In this document: positions 1 through 8,446 of the stretch, piece after piece
Numbering within the stretch: the stretch's first letter is position 1
Layout of the letters: each line of letters starts with the position of its first letter
The notes under the pieces: model-generated
What the model was told of the DNA's origin: nothing
What the model saw: only the letters and a program-made list of their open reading frames with translations
Databases searched by the model: none
Program-made: the position numbers and the translations under genes
Source of the DNA: Streptomyces capitiformicae
GTDB taxonomy: Bacteria > Actinomycetota > Actinomycetes > Streptomycetales > Streptomycetaceae
NCBI RefSeq assembly: GCF_002214185.1
Contig: NZ_CP022161.1
Coordinates: 434,001-498,000, forward strand
DNA: 64,000 nucleotides
Direction of reading: 5' to 3'

Positions 1-210
1 GAGCGGATCGTCATCGTCAAGCGTCTGATCCGTAAGCGGGTCGGCGCGCCCGTCGCCGCCGAGTGCTACATCGACAACTCACCGCCGCCCCCGCCCCGCG
101 AGGCCACCGCCCCCGCAGGGATCCGCGACCGAGGCACCGGCCGCCCCACCAAACGCGACCGCCGAGACCTGGAGCGCCTCCGCGGCTTCGGCGGGACCGG
201 CGGCTCCTGA
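1..210 (+). CDS. S4-domain RNA-binding protein (Hsp15-like), 3' end only
   Basis: The window opens inside this gene; the last 69 codons are visible, reading ERIVIVKRLI and ending in TGA. The tail contains GRPTKRDRRDLERLRG, a basic C-terminal motif typical of the Hsp15/HslR-type S4 RNA-binding proteins of actinobacteria, which bind ribosomal RNA on stalled large subunits. The S4 core itself lies mostly outside the window, so the assignment rests on this tail. A strong hairpin follows 22 bases after the stop. The start and full length cannot be seen. Confidence 0.7.
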   Translation, partial: ERIVIVKRLIRKRVGAPVAAECYIDNSPPPPPREATAPAGIRDRGTGRPTKRDRRDLERLRGFGGTGGS

Positions 211-232
211 GCCCGCGTGTTGCGCCGCCGCA

Positions 233-286
233 GGACAGCGCCGGGGGACTTCCCGTCCTCCACCGGGAAGCCCCTCGGCGCTGTCC
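233..286 (+). terminator. Hairpin terminator after the S4-domain gene
   Basis: Long, nearly perfect inverted repeat: GGACAGCGCCG plus GGGGACTTCCCG on the left, the matching complement on the right, with an 8-base loop. It lies between the converging S4-domain gene and the DoxX-like gene, so it could stop transcription from both sides. There is no T-run, as is usual in Streptomyces. Confidence 0.7.
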
Positions 287-340
287 TCCGCGCGGACATC
301 ACCGCGGCGGTCACGTGAGCGGCGATCAGATGAGCGGCGA

Positions 341-787
341 TCACGCCTCCCGTCGTACGAGCCGCACCAGCCCGGCCGCGTCCTGGCGCCGCGCCCACGC
401 GATCACGACGAGCGGGACCATCAGGATGAGCGGAGTCGCCGCGTACTCCCCGTCGAAGACGGCGACCTGGGTGATGAACGCCCCCACCATCAGCGCGCCC
501 AACGCCCCCGCCGCGACCGGGGCCAGCACGGGGATCACCAGCCCGATCGCCCCGGCCAGTTCGAGCGCGCCGATGGTGTACATCCCCGCGCTGCCCCAGC
601 CGAGCGTCTCGAAGGACTCGGCGGCCGACGGGTGCGCGATCAGCTTGGGCAGCGCGCTCGCGAGCGCGTAGAAGAGCGCGAGCACGATCTGCAGAGCGCT
701 CAACGAGATCCGGGCACGCCTGCTACGAGCGGTGCCGTTCGCGCCGGAGGCGGCGACTCGGGTGACGGGAGCGGTGGTCTCGGACAT
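341..787 (-). CDS. DoxX-like integral membrane protein
   Basis: 148 aa with four predicted membrane helices: one starting around LQIVLALFYALASALPKL, then segments rich in Gly/Ala (MYTIGALELAGAIGLVIPVL, GALGALMVGAFITQVAVF, TPLILMVPLVVIAWA). The spacing, the GALELAGAIGL segment and the short loops fit the DoxX/DoxD family. The start is set at the ATG preceded by AGGAGA, giving a protein beginning MSETTAPVTR; an upstream in-frame ATG would add 19 residues without a ribosome site. The family includes quinol-oxidase-associated and redox-stress membrane proteins, but no specific activity can be inferred here. The gene stands alone, with a hairpin downstream. Confidence 0.85.
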   Translation of the reverse strand: MSETTAPVTRVAASGANGTARSRRARISLSALQIVLALFYALASALPKLIAHPSAAESFETLGWGSAGMYTIGALELAGAIGLVIPVLAPVAAGALGALMVGAFITQVAVFDGEYAATPLILMVPLVVIAWARRQDAAGLVRLVRREA

Positions 788-970
788 GGGGTTCTCCTGA
801 GTGAAGCAGTTCCGTGTTGCTGTCACAGAGGTAGACCGAGGCACTGCGCCGAACTCATCGGTGCCCGCCGTAAATTCGCGCCGCCTTTATCGCCCCTCTC
901 CCTCTCCCCCCTCCCCTCCCGCCCTCCTCCGCCTCGCCCCGCCTCTCCCCCACCCCGCCGGCAGCGGCCG

Positions 971-1030
971 TCACCCCACCGGCACCGCCTTCACCCCACC
1001 GGCACCGCCGTCACCCCACCGGCACACCGC
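971..1030. repeat. Short tandem repeat (CACCCCACCGGCACCGCC units)
   Basis: Three to four imperfect copies of an 18-base unit, TTCACCCCACCGGCACCG and variants, lie at the 3' end of the methyltransferase gene and encode or border its Gly/Val-rich C-terminus. The repeat is likely to gain or lose copies by slippage. Confidence 0.55.
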
Positions 1031-1705
1031 CTTCACCCAGATCCGGTCCTCCGTCAGGTATCGGTCCACCTTCAGCCCCGCCTCGTCCATCGCCTCCTCG
1101 AACTGTTCCTTGGTGAGCGGCCGTGTACGGAACGTCTGGGTCCACTCCCCGTCCGGGAAGAAGTACTCGACGAACACGGAGTTGACCCCGTCTCCGATCG
1201 GTTCGGTCGAGGCTATGCGGACGGTGAAGCCGCGGGGGTCGACCCGCTCCCGTGGCACGTTGGTGTGGTAGTCCTCCCCTTCCCGCTGGATCAGTACGAA
1301 GCCGTCGTCCGCGACGTGCCGCAGGCAGGTGGCGAGCATCCCGCGGCGTACCTCGGGGTCTCCGGTGTGGACGAGGAACGACGCGAGCAGCACGACGTCG
1401 AACTTCTCATCCAGGGCGAGCCCTTCGATCGGGCTGCATATCGTCCGGGCGCCGCGCACCCGTTCCAGCATCTCGGCCGACTCGTCGACGGCCGTGACGG
1501 TGAAGCCCCGCTCGATCAGTGGATGGGTCATGCGGCCCACCCCGCTCCCCAGTTCGAGAATGCGCGCACCCCTGGGCGCGACGCCCGCGATGATCTCCGG
1601 CTCGTCCCCCACCGGCAGCCGCGAGTACAGCTCGACCGCGCAGCCGTCCGGGGTGATCGCACCGGGTCCGGTCCCCTTGTAGCCCTCACGCATCTGAATG
1701 CTCAT
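971..1705 (-). CDS. Class I SAM-dependent methyltransferase
   Basis: 244 aa. The SAM-binding motif I is ILELGSGVGRMT at about residues 49-60, followed by an acidic residue ending strand 2 (VTAVDES) and a motif IV region FDVVLLASFLVHTGDP. The substrate is not evident; the fold matches the Methyltransf_11/25 group. The start is the ATG giving MSIQMREGYK, because the region upstream in the same frame (36 residues) is low-complexity and has no ribosome site. A purine-rich GGACGG precedes the chosen ATG. The C-terminus is Gly-rich and comes from a run of near-repeats on the DNA (ACCCCACCGGCACCGCC, about 971-1024), so it may vary between strains. Confidence 0.8.
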   Translation of the reverse strand: MSIQMREGYKGTGPGAITPDGCAVELYSRLPVGDEPEIIAGVAPRGARILELGSGVGRMTHPLIERGFTVTAVDESAEMLERVRGARTICSPIEGLALDEKFDVVLLASFLVHTGDPEVRRGMLATCLRHVADDGFVLIQREGEDYHTNVPRERVDPRGFTVRIASTEPIGDGVNSVFVEYFFPDGEWTQTFRTRPLTKEQFEEAMDEAGLKVDRYLTEDRIWVKAVCRWGDGGAGGVKAVPVG

Positions 1706-1793
1706 ATCCGTCCAACGGCCCGTCTGTGCTTGGGCGTTCCGCCCATCGGTCACCCGATGGGGTGAACATGCACGGTCGAGGCACGCTGGTGTC

Positions 1794-2783
1794 TCACCAC
1801 GCGAACCACCCATGCCCGCTGTACCAGTGGCGCCCCGCCCGCAGATGGTCTCCGACGGCCCGTTCGAGGCTGGTCCGGCGCGGCAGTGTCTCCAGCGGCA
1901 GGTCAGGGTCTCCGAACACGAACCGCACGGGCAGATGGTCCTCCGGTTCGCGGTTCCCGCAGCTGATCCGGAACCGCTCCTGGAAGCGGACGATGTTGGA
2001 CTCCGCCGGCAGATACCGCTTCAGCTGCGGATCGAGGAGCCAGGAGTGACAGCAGGCCGCCTCGTACCGCTCCTCCGGGAAGTGAAGCGCGAAGAACTCC
2101 CGGGCCAGTGCCAGCGACCGGTCGCACGCCTCCGGGGTCAGGGGTCCCGCGTAGTCGGGTATGTGCAGGTCGAGGCACGGGTCCCCGGGTCGCAGTTGCA
2201 GTCCTGCGGCCGCGAGCGCGACGCCTTCGCGTCCGCCGAGCCGCGCTCGCTGGAACTGCAGCCGCCCCAGCTGGAACAACTCCCCGTGGAAGTGCAGCGA
2301 GAACCAGGTCGGCGCGACCAACCCGCCCGCTCCGTACCGCCGGCGGTGCAGCACCAGGCCGCGTCCGAGGTCGGCCATGGTTCGGCGCGAGACGTCGTCG
2401 GGGATCCCGCGCTCGTGGTGGTACGCGCGTACGTACGGCAGGGCGGCGACGAAGACGTACACGGGGAAGTAGCGACCCAGCGGACCCGATTCCAGCGGGA
2501 AGGGCGGGAGTCCCAGCCCTTTGCCGATCTTCCCCATGTCCCGCACCAGGCCGCCGACGCACCGCTCGAGGAGCCGGGTCGCCTCCTCGTCGTCCGCCAG
2601 TACGCGCCGCAGCGTGACCAGGTCGTTGACGTCCTCGTACGGCACGGCGAGGTCCACCAGGGCATCGGGCAGCTCGTCGGCGTCCGGAAGCCGAGCCTCC
2701 ACCGCCGCGGCGTTCTCGCTCTCCTCCAGCCGCTCCAGCCACTCGGCGAGCTTCTCGTCCGTTCGCAACGCATCCAGCAGCAC
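1794..2783 (-). CDS. Acyltransferase-domain protein of unknown specificity
   Basis: 329 aa. The start is the GTG with GGGGGAGG six bases upstream. The first quarter is acidic and helical (EKLAEWLERLEESENAAAVEARL), and the C-terminal part (RYLPAESNIVRFQERF to GDHLRAGRHWYSGHGWF) resembles a family of actinobacterial proteins annotated as acyltransferase or GNAT-like, often two-domain. There is no signal peptide or membrane helix. I recognise the family from Streptomyces genomes but cannot name a substrate. It is divergent from the small membrane-protein gene at 2866, so the two probably have back-to-back promoters within about 80 bases. Confidence 0.65.
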   Translation of the reverse strand: MLLDALRTDEKLAEWLERLEESENAAAVEARLPDADELPDALVDLAVPYEDVNDLVTLRRVLADDEEATRLLERCVGGLVRDMGKIGKGLGLPPFPLESGPLGRYFPVYVFVAALPYVRAYHHERGIPDDVSRRTMADLGRGLVLHRRRYGAGGLVAPTWFSLHFHGELFQLGRLQFQRARLGGREGVALAAAGLQLRPGDPCLDLHIPDYAGPLTPEACDRSLALAREFFALHFPEERYEAACCHSWLLDPQLKRYLPAESNIVRFQERFRISCGNREPEDHLPVRFVFGDPDLPLETLPRRTSLERAVGDHLRAGRHWYSGHGWFAW

Positions 2784-2865
2784 GGCGCCTCCCCCTTCAC
2801 ACCACCCCGTCTCCTGGAGAACGCATGAGCCGAAGAGTACGTTCGCCTTAGGAGCGATGATCCTG

Positions 2866-3132
2866 ATGCGTACCGGCAGTGAACCGACGACAGCACGCAG
2901 TGCCCTGCGGATGCGGCTCTGGTTGAGCGTATGGGGTCTGATCTGGGCGATCGCCGGAACGGCGGCCTTCGCCGTCGCCGACCGGCCCGGCTGGGCCGTC
3001 GCCTGTGGCGCGCTGTCGCTGATCGTCACCTTGGATCTGGTGATGATCCTGCGCCACATCCGCCAGGGCCCGCACTACCAGCCGGGCCGCGACATCCCGC
3101 CGTACCCGCCACCGGGCCCCCACCACCCGTAA
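2866..3132 (+). CDS. Small two-helix membrane protein (DUF6343-like)
   Basis: 88 aa beginning MRTGSEPTTARSALRMRL, with two hydrophobic helices (WLSVWGLIWAIAGTAAFAV and WAVACGALSLIVTLDLVMIL) and a Pro-rich tail ending PPYPPPGPHHP. This pattern matches a small Streptomyces protein family without known function. Two ATGs are possible (2857 and 2866); the second has GGAG at a workable 11-base distance, the first is too close. Both loops are short, suggesting a hairpin in the cytoplasmic membrane. Confidence 0.75.
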   Translation: MRTGSEPTTARSALRMRLWLSVWGLIWAIAGTAAFAVADRPGWAVACGALSLIVTLDLVMILRHIRQGPHYQPGRDIPPYPPPGPHHP

Positions 3133-3169
3133 GGATCCTCACCGGAGGTCCCCTCAGGCCCCTGAGTCG

Positions 3170-3550
3170 TCAGGAGTCGAACCGCGCCGCTTCCAGGTAC
3201 TGCGGGTTCGGGTCGAGTGCGGCGGCGAGCCGGAAGTGCCGCTTCGCCTGGTCGGGGCGGGCCTGGCGCTGGTAGGTACGGGCGAGGGCGAAGTGCGCGA
3301 ACGCGTTGTCCGGCTCGCGCTCCAGGACGATCGTGAACTCCAGCTCGGCGGGCCGCAGTTGAGCGGCTGCGAAGAAGGCTCGCGCGCGCAGCAGCCGGGC
3401 AGCCGTGTTCTCGGGGTGCTCGGCGATGACTCGGTCGAGCAGTTTCACCGCGCCCCGCGGGTCGCTCGCGGCGAGGAGTTGCTCGGCAGCGCGGAAGTCG
3501 ATGACATGCGTCTCCGGGGTACGTCCGGTGGAACCGCTGATCTCGGGCAC
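3170..3550 (-). CDS. Tetratricopeptide-repeat protein
   Basis: 126 aa made of about three TPR units: AAEQLLAASDPRGAVKLLDRVI, ARLLRARAFFAAAQLRPAELEFTIVL and AHFALARTYQRQARPDQAKRHFRLAAAL. Each has the small/large residue pattern and the ALxxxP-type end of TPR helices. There are no catalytic motifs and no signal peptide, so it is a likely cytoplasmic protein-interaction scaffold. It lies just downstream of coaE on the same strand (50 bases), so the two may be co-transcribed. A partner is not identifiable. Confidence 0.85.
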   Translation of the reverse strand: MPEISGSTGRTPETHVIDFRAAEQLLAASDPRGAVKLLDRVIAEHPENTAARLLRARAFFAAAQLRPAELEFTIVLEREPDNAFAHFALARTYQRQARPDQAKRHFRLAAALDPNPQYLEAARFDS

Positions 3551-3599
3551 GGCTGAGTCCTTCCCTCGCTGCGACGGTTCAACGCGCGCTGAGAGCCCG

Positions 3600-4238
3600 C
3601 TATTCCTGTGAGTGTTCGGACCGCTCCCGGGGCTCCTGTGTCCGCTGTGCCCGGTGTATGAGGTCCGCCCATACGTCCCGTACGCGTCGGCGCAGGTCGT
3701 CCAGGGGTACGTCGTTGTCGATGACGATGTCCGCGATCTCCAGGCGCTGCTCGCGGGTCGCCTGGGCGGCCATCCGCGCGCGTGCGTCCTCCTGCGTCAT
3801 GCCGCGCAGGCGTACGAGGCGGTCGAGCTGGGTCTCGGGGGCGGCGTCGACGACGACCACGAGGTCGTAGAGCGGGGCGAGGCCGTTCTCGGTGAGGAGG
3901 GGGACGTCGTGGACGACGACGGCGTCCGGTGCGGCGGCGTTCTCGAGCTCTCTGGAGCGGGCGCCGACCAGGGGGTGCACGATCGTGTTCAGCGTGGCGA
4001 GCTTCGCGGGGTCCGCGAACACGATGGAGCCCAGCCTGGGCCGGTCCAGGCTGCCGTCCGGCGCGAGCACGCCCTCGCCGAAGGCCTCGACGACCGCCGC
4101 GAGCCCGGGGGTGCCGGGTTCGACGACCTCGCGCGCGATCCGGTCCGCGTCGATCAGCACGGCGCCGCACTCCATGAGCAGCCGCGACACCTCGCTCTTG
4201 CCGGCGCCGATACCGCCGGTGAGACCCACTTTCAGCAT
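3600..4238 (-). CDS. coaE: Dephospho-CoA kinase
   Basis: 212 aa. Catalyses the last step of coenzyme A synthesis, ATP-dependent phosphorylation of the 3'-hydroxyl of dephospho-CoA. The P-loop GGIGAGKS is at residues 8-15, followed by the family's [19 protein letters not shown] and the [10 protein letters not shown] and [13 protein letters not shown] segments. The start at MLKVGLTGG fits the usual length; a GTG eight codons upstream is in frame but has no ribosome site. The C-terminal [20 protein letters not shown] is typical of the actinobacterial enzyme. It is followed by the TPR gene, and a strong hairpin separates it from the PAC2 gene upstream. Confidence 0.96.
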   Translation of the reverse strand: MLKVGLTGGIGAGKSEVSRLLMECGAVLIDADRIAREVVEPGTPGLAAVVEAFGEGVLAPDGSLDRPRLGSIVFADPAKLATLNTIVHPLVGARSRELENAAAPDAVVVHDVPLLTENGLAPLYDLVVVVDAAPETQLDRLVRLRGMTQEDARARMAAQATREQRLEIADIVIDNDVPLDDLRRRVRDVWADLIHRAQRTQEPRERSEHSQE

Positions 4239-4266
4239 GCCCGGAAGCCTATGCCCTGCCACTGAC

Positions 4267-4309
4267 AGAGCCGTGGGAGGCCCTGAAACTCAGGGCCTCC
4301 CACGGCTCT
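4267..4309 (-). terminator. Strong hairpin terminator between the PAC2 gene and coaE
   Basis: Perfect 20-base stem AGAGCCGTGGGAGGCCCTGA with a 3-base loop and full complement. It lies 21 bases after the stop of the PAC2-family gene and 28 bases before coaE, so it should insulate coaE from read-through. coaE would then need its own promoter in or near the stem, or start leaderless. Confidence 0.85.
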
Positions 4310-4329
4310 GGAGGAGGAACGCGAAGGCC

Positions 4330-5268
4330 TCAGCCCTCGCCCTCCCGCTCCGCCAGGAACTTCTCGAACTCGAGCCCGATCTCGTCGGCGGACGGGATCT
4401 CGACGGGCTCGGCGAGCATGTTGCCCCGCGTCTCGGCGCCCGCGGCGGCGTCGTACTGGTGCTCGAGTCCTTGTACGAGAGCGACGAGCTCGTCGTCGCC
4501 CTCCCGGATCTGCCGGTCGATCTCGGTCTGCGTGCGGTGCGCCTCCGTGCGCAAGGCATGCGCGACGCTGGGCAGGACCAGTCCGGTGGCCGCCGTGACC
4601 GCCTCCAGAACGGTCAGCGCGGCGTCCGGGTAGGGCGAGCGGGCGATGTAGTGCGGCACGTGCGCGGCGACACCCAGCACGTCGTGTCCGGCCTGCATGA
4701 GGCGGTATTCGAGGAGTGACTCGGCGCTGCCGGGTACCTGGGCCTCCTCGAAGGGGCTGCGGTGGCCGGGGACCAGCTCGGCGCGGTTGCCGTGCGGGGT
4801 GAGGCCCACCGGGCGGGTGTGCGGTACGCCCATGGGGATGCCGTGGAAGTTCACCGAGAGGCGGACGCCGAGCCGCTCCACGATCTGCTGGACGGCCACC
4901 GCGAAGCGCTCCCACTCCACGTCCGGCTCCGGCCCGGACAGCAGCAGGAAGGGCGCCCCCGTGGCGTCCTGGACGAGCCGCACGTCGAGCGTCGGCTCCT
5001 CGTACTCGGTCCAGCGGTCGCGCTTGAACGTCAGCAGCGGGCGCCGTGCCCGGTAGTCCACCAGCCGGTCGTGGTCGAAGCGGGCGACGACCTGGTGGGG
5101 CAGTGAGCCGAGCAGCCGTTCGACGATCTGGTCGCCGGTCTCACCCGCGTCGATGTATCCGTCGAAGTGGTAGAGCATGACAAGTCCCGCCGACTCCTGG
5201 GCGAGCGCCGTGTCGACGACTGCCAGGCCCTTCGGCTCCCATGCGTACAAACCCTGCGGATCAAGCAC
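4330..5268 (-). CDS. PAC2-family protein
   Basis: 312 aa. PAC2 domain across most of the length, with [25 protein letters not shown] near residues 29-53 and the conserved [12 protein letters not shown] around residues 150-165. In eukaryotes PAC2-family proteins are proteasome assembly chaperones; actinobacteria with proteasomes carry this family, and a role in proteasome or assembly biology is an inference. The start is the GTG giving [12 protein letters not shown], with GAGGAGGAG about 10 bases upstream; the longer in-frame form starting 35 codons earlier is unlikely. The C-terminus is acidic ([17 protein letters not shown]). Confidence 0.88.
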   Translation of the reverse strand: MLDPQGLYAWEPKGLAVVDTALAQESAGLVMLYHFDGYIDAGETGDQIVERLLGSLPHQVVARFDHDRLVDYRARRPLLTFKRDRWTEYEEPTLDVRLVQDATGAPFLLLSGPEPDVEWERFAVAVQQIVERLGVRLSVNFHGIPMGVPHTRPVGLTPHGNRAELVPGHRSPFEEAQVPGSAESLLEYRLMQAGHDVLGVAAHVPHYIARSPYPDAALTVLEAVTAATGLVLPSVAHALRTEAHRTQTEIDRQIREGDDELVALVQGLEHQYDAAAGAETRGNMLAEPVEIPSADEIGLEFEKFLAEREGEG

Positions 5269-5547
5269 TGTGACCGCTCCTCCTCGTGTTCGTACTTCAC
5301 AACGCGCCGCGGGGGCCCGGCATTCCCGGAATCCGTCCCATGCCCGCAGCACGCGCGCGTGGAGCACGCTCACGGCCTTCCGGGCGGACTCGCACGCGCC
5401 GTGCTGCCAGGCGACGGTGTGGCTGAGTCAGTCCCCGTTGGTGAACACCTCGATGGCCAACGAACGACCGAGGAAGCCTCCCAGCGACCGATGACAACCC
5501 GCCGGCCACACGCATGTCGCACATGTTTCGCGCGGCATCCCCACGCA

Positions 5548-5584
5548 CTTCGGGCCCGCATCCAGGAAGGATGCGGGCCCGAAG
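5548..5584 (-). terminator. rpsA transcription terminator
   Basis: Perfect 16-base inverted repeat CTTCGGGCCCGCATCC with a 5-base loop, about 30 bases after the rpsA stop codon. It is one of the strongest hairpins in the window, as expected for a highly expressed ribosomal gene. Confidence 0.9.
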
Positions 5585-5614
5585 CGTTATCGGCTAAGCC
5601 TCAGCGGTGAGCGT

Positions 5615-7111
5615 TCAGCTCTGGCCGCCGGCCAGCTTCTCGCGGAGCGCGGCGAGCGCCTCGTCCGACGCGAGAGCGCCGGACGTGTCCGCACCCTCGG
5701 AGGAGTACGAGCCACCGCCCGCGGCCGGAGCCGCACCCGCGGTGTCGCCACCCTCGGCCGCCGCAGCGGCGTCGGCCTCGCGGGACTTGATGACCTGCTG
5801 CTGGTGCTGCTCGAAGCGGGTCTGCGCCTCGGCGTACTGGCGCTCCCACTCCTCACGCTGCTTCTCGTAGCCCTCGAGCCAGTCGTTGGTCTCGGGGTCG
5901 AAGCCCTCGGGGTAGATGTAGTTGCCCTGGTCGTCGTAGGACGCGGCCATGCCGTACAGGGTCGGGTCGAACTCGACCGAGGCCGGGTCGGCACCGAAGG
6001 ACTCGTTGGCCTGCTTCAGCGAGAGGCTGATGCGACGACGCTCGAGGTCGATGTCGATGACCTTGACGAAGATCTCGTCGTTGACCTGGACGACCTGCTC
6101 CGGGATCTCCACGTGGCGCTCGGCCAGCTCGGAGATGTGGACCAGACCCTCGATGCCCTCGTCCACGCGGACGAACGCACCGAACGGAACCAGCTTCGTG
6201 ACCTTGCCGGGCACGACCTGGCCGATCTGGTGGGTGCGGGCGAACTGCTGCCACGGGTCTTCCTGGGTCGCCTTCAGCGACAGGGAGACGCGCTCGCGGT
6301 CCATGTCGACGTCGAGGACCTCGACGGTGACCTCCTGGCCGACCTCGACCACCTCGGACGGGTGGTCGATGTGCTTCCAGGACAGCTCGGAGACGTGGAC
6401 CAGACCGTCGACGCCACCCAGGTCCACGAAGGCACCGAAGTTGACGATCGAGGAGACCACGCCGGAGCGGACCTGACCCTTCTGCAGGGTCGTGAGGAAC
6501 GTCTGGCGGACCTCGGACTGGGTCTGCTCCAGCCAGGCACGGCGGGACAGGACCACGTTGTTGCGGTTCTTGTCCAGCTCGATGATCTTCGCCTCGAGCT
6601 CCTTGCCCACGTAGGGCTGGAGGTCGCGGACGCGGCGCATCTCGACCAGGGAGGCCGGGAGGAAGCCGCGGAGGCCGATGTCGAGGATGAGACCACCCTT
6701 GACGACCTCGATGACGGTACCGGTGACGATGCCGTCCTCTTCCTTGATCTTCTCGATGGTGCCCCAGGCACGCTCGTACTGGGCGCGCTTCTTCGAGAGG
6801 ATCAGGCGGCCTTCCTTGTCCTCCTTCTGGAGGACAAGGGCCTCGATCTCGTCACCGACGGCGACGACCTCGTTCGGGTCGACGTCGTGCTTGATCGAGA
6901 GTTCGCGGCTCGGGATGACACCTTCGGTCTTGTAACCGATGTCGAGCAGGACCTCGTCCCGGTCGACCTTCACGATGACGCCGTCGACGATGTCGCCGTC
7001 GTTGAAGTACTTGATCGTCTCGTCGATCGCGGCGAGGAAGGCTTCCTCGTTACCGATGTCGTTGACCGCTACCTGCGGGGTGGTGGCGGTGGTCTCGGTG
7101 CTGCTCGTCAT
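5615..7111 (-). CDS. rpsA: 30S ribosomal protein S1
   Basis: 498 aa. Binds mRNA and helps recruit it to the 30S subunit. Four S1 RNA-binding domains are visible in order: GDIVDGVIVKVDRDEVLLDIG, GIVTGTVIEVVKGGLILDIG, GQVRSGVVSSIVNFGAFVDL and GQVVPGKVTKLVPFGAFVRV, each about 70 residues with the F-G-A-F-V pattern in domains 3 and 4. Actinobacterial S1 is a four-domain protein, against six in E. coli. The C-terminal extension is rich in Gly, Ala and acidic residues. The start is the ATG giving MTSSTETTATTP; the extra 29 residues upstream in frame are not conserved-looking. A 330-base leader lies upstream, and the terminator downstream is very strong. Confidence 0.97.
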   Translation of the reverse strand: MTSSTETTATTPQVAVNDIGNEEAFLAAIDETIKYFNDGDIVDGVIVKVDRDEVLLDIGYKTEGVIPSRELSIKHDVDPNEVVAVGDEIEALVLQKEDKEGRLILSKKRAQYERAWGTIEKIKEEDGIVTGTVIEVVKGGLILDIGLRGFLPASLVEMRRVRDLQPYVGKELEAKIIELDKNRNNVVLSRRAWLEQTQSEVRQTFLTTLQKGQVRSGVVSSIVNFGAFVDLGGVDGLVHVSELSWKHIDHPSEVVEVGQEVTVEVLDVDMDRERVSLSLKATQEDPWQQFARTHQIGQVVPGKVTKLVPFGAFVRVDEGIEGLVHISELAERHVEIPEQVVQVNDEIFVKVIDIDLERRRISLSLKQANESFGADPASVEFDPTLYGMAASYDDQGNYIYPEGFDPETNDWLEGYEKQREEWERQYAEAQTRFEQHQQQVIKSREADAAAAAEGGDTAGAAPAAGGGSYSSEGADTSGALASDEALAALREKLAGGQS

Positions 7112-7440
7112 GTGGGAAAGGGCTCCGGTACGGACATTGAAGTCGTAGGTACTGCTACGCCGGGAGCCCGTATCGCTCTGAAGAAGCCGGACAGCCAAGG
7201 AAGCGTCACACCAGGAAAATCACCAGGACATTCCGTTGACGCCTCGAAAACCGAGGGGACATACAACAGATGCGAGCGCAGCCTGCTACGTCTGAGGTGC
7301 GCAGGCCCGCAGCGCAACTTGTAGCATACGGGGGCAGCCAGGCAGGGTCAATGCGCGAAGGCGCACACCCGGGGCGGAACGCCGCATACCCGGCACAAAA
7401 CCTGTCCCATGAGGCCACGCAGGCCTGACACACCCCTTCC
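7112..7440. other. Divergent intergenic region upstream of rpsA
   Basis: About 330 bases with no convincing gene. It must contain the rpsA promoter and leader on the minus strand and the promoter of the methyltransferase gene on the plus strand. No clear -10/-35 pair, riboswitch or long hairpin could be picked out by eye. Confidence 0.6.
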
Positions 7441-8367
7441 GTGACACCGCCGGGGCGGGTCGCGCCACGCAGGTTACGGAAGAGTACGACGAGGGAGCCG
7501 ATCATCCAAGAGCCCGATGTCCACGAAGCCGCCGAGACCCCCGAGGGCAGCGTTTCCGCCGGGTCCGCCGTATCCGCCGAACCGGACGCCACCCGGCGCG
7601 AGGCAGGGGTCGCGGAGAGTTCCCGGGCCAACCGGGGCTGGTGGGACCGGAACGCGGACGAGTACCAGATCGAACACGGCACGTTCCTCGGGGACGACCG
7701 TTTCGTGTGGGGCCCGGAAGGGCTCGACGAGGTCGAGGCGGAGCTGCTCGGGCCGCCCGAGGAACTGAAGGGCAAGGACGTCCTGGAGATCGGCGCCGGT
7801 GCCGCGCAGTGCTCGCGCTGGCTGGCCGCGCACGGCGCCCGTCCGGTCGCCCTGGACCTCTCCCACCGTCAGCTGCAGCACGCCCTGCGGATCGGCGGAT
7901 CATTCCCCCTGGTGTGCGCCGACGCGGGCGACCTGCCCTTCGCGGACGCCTCCTTCGACCTGGCGTGCTCGGCGTACGGGGCGCTGCCGTTCGTGGCCGA
8001 CCCGGTGCGGGTGCTGCGGGAGGTGCGCCGTGTCCTGCGTCCCGGGGGCCGCTTCGTCTTCTCGGTGACCCACCCGATCCGCTGGGCGTTTCCCGACGAG
8101 CCCGGCCCGGAGGGCCTGTCCGTCTCCGGCTCGTACTTCGACCGCACGCCGTACGTCGAGCAGGACGAGGCGGGGCGTGCCGTGTACGTCGAGCACCACC
8201 GCACGATCGGCGACCGCGTCCGTGACGTCGTCGCGGCGGACTTCCGGCTCGTCGACCTGGTCGAGCCGGAGTGGCCCGCCTGGAACACCTCCGAGTGGGG
8301 CGGCTGGTCACCGCTGCGCGGGGGGCTGATCCCGGGGACGGCGATCTTCGTGTGCGAGCGGGACTGA
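7441..8367 (+). CDS. Class I SAM-dependent methyltransferase
   Basis: Up to 308 aa. Motif I is VLEIGAGAAQCSRWLAAHG near residue 114, followed by PVALDLSHRQL (acidic residue binding the SAM ribose) and the post-I region LPFADASFDLACSAYGALPFVAD. The FVFSVTHPIRWAF segment is shared with a common actinobacterial methyltransferase family of unknown substrate. The start is uncertain: the GTG used here has no ribosome site, the first 60 residues are low-complexity, and codon 12 is a rare TTA. A GAGGGAG lies at 7491-7497, in front of an in-frame ATC, so the true start may be further downstream. Core-domain confidence is high. Confidence 0.8.
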   Translation: MTPPGRVAPRRLRKSTTREPIIQEPDVHEAAETPEGSVSAGSAVSAEPDATRREAGVAESSRANRGWWDRNADEYQIEHGTFLGDDRFVWGPEGLDEVEAELLGPPEELKGKDVLEIGAGAAQCSRWLAAHGARPVALDLSHRQLQHALRIGGSFPLVCADAGDLPFADASFDLACSAYGALPFVADPVRVLREVRRVLRPGGRFVFSVTHPIRWAFPDEPGPEGLSVSGSYFDRTPYVEQDEAGRAVYVEHHRTIGDRVRDVVAADFRLVDLVEPEWPAWNTSEWGGWSPLRGGLIPGTAIFVCERD

Positions 8368-8446
8368 CGCGACGGATACGACGGACGCGAAGAACAGTCC
8401 CACGCGCGCGTGGAGGGCGATCTCGCGGGCGTACGACACTGGGGGC

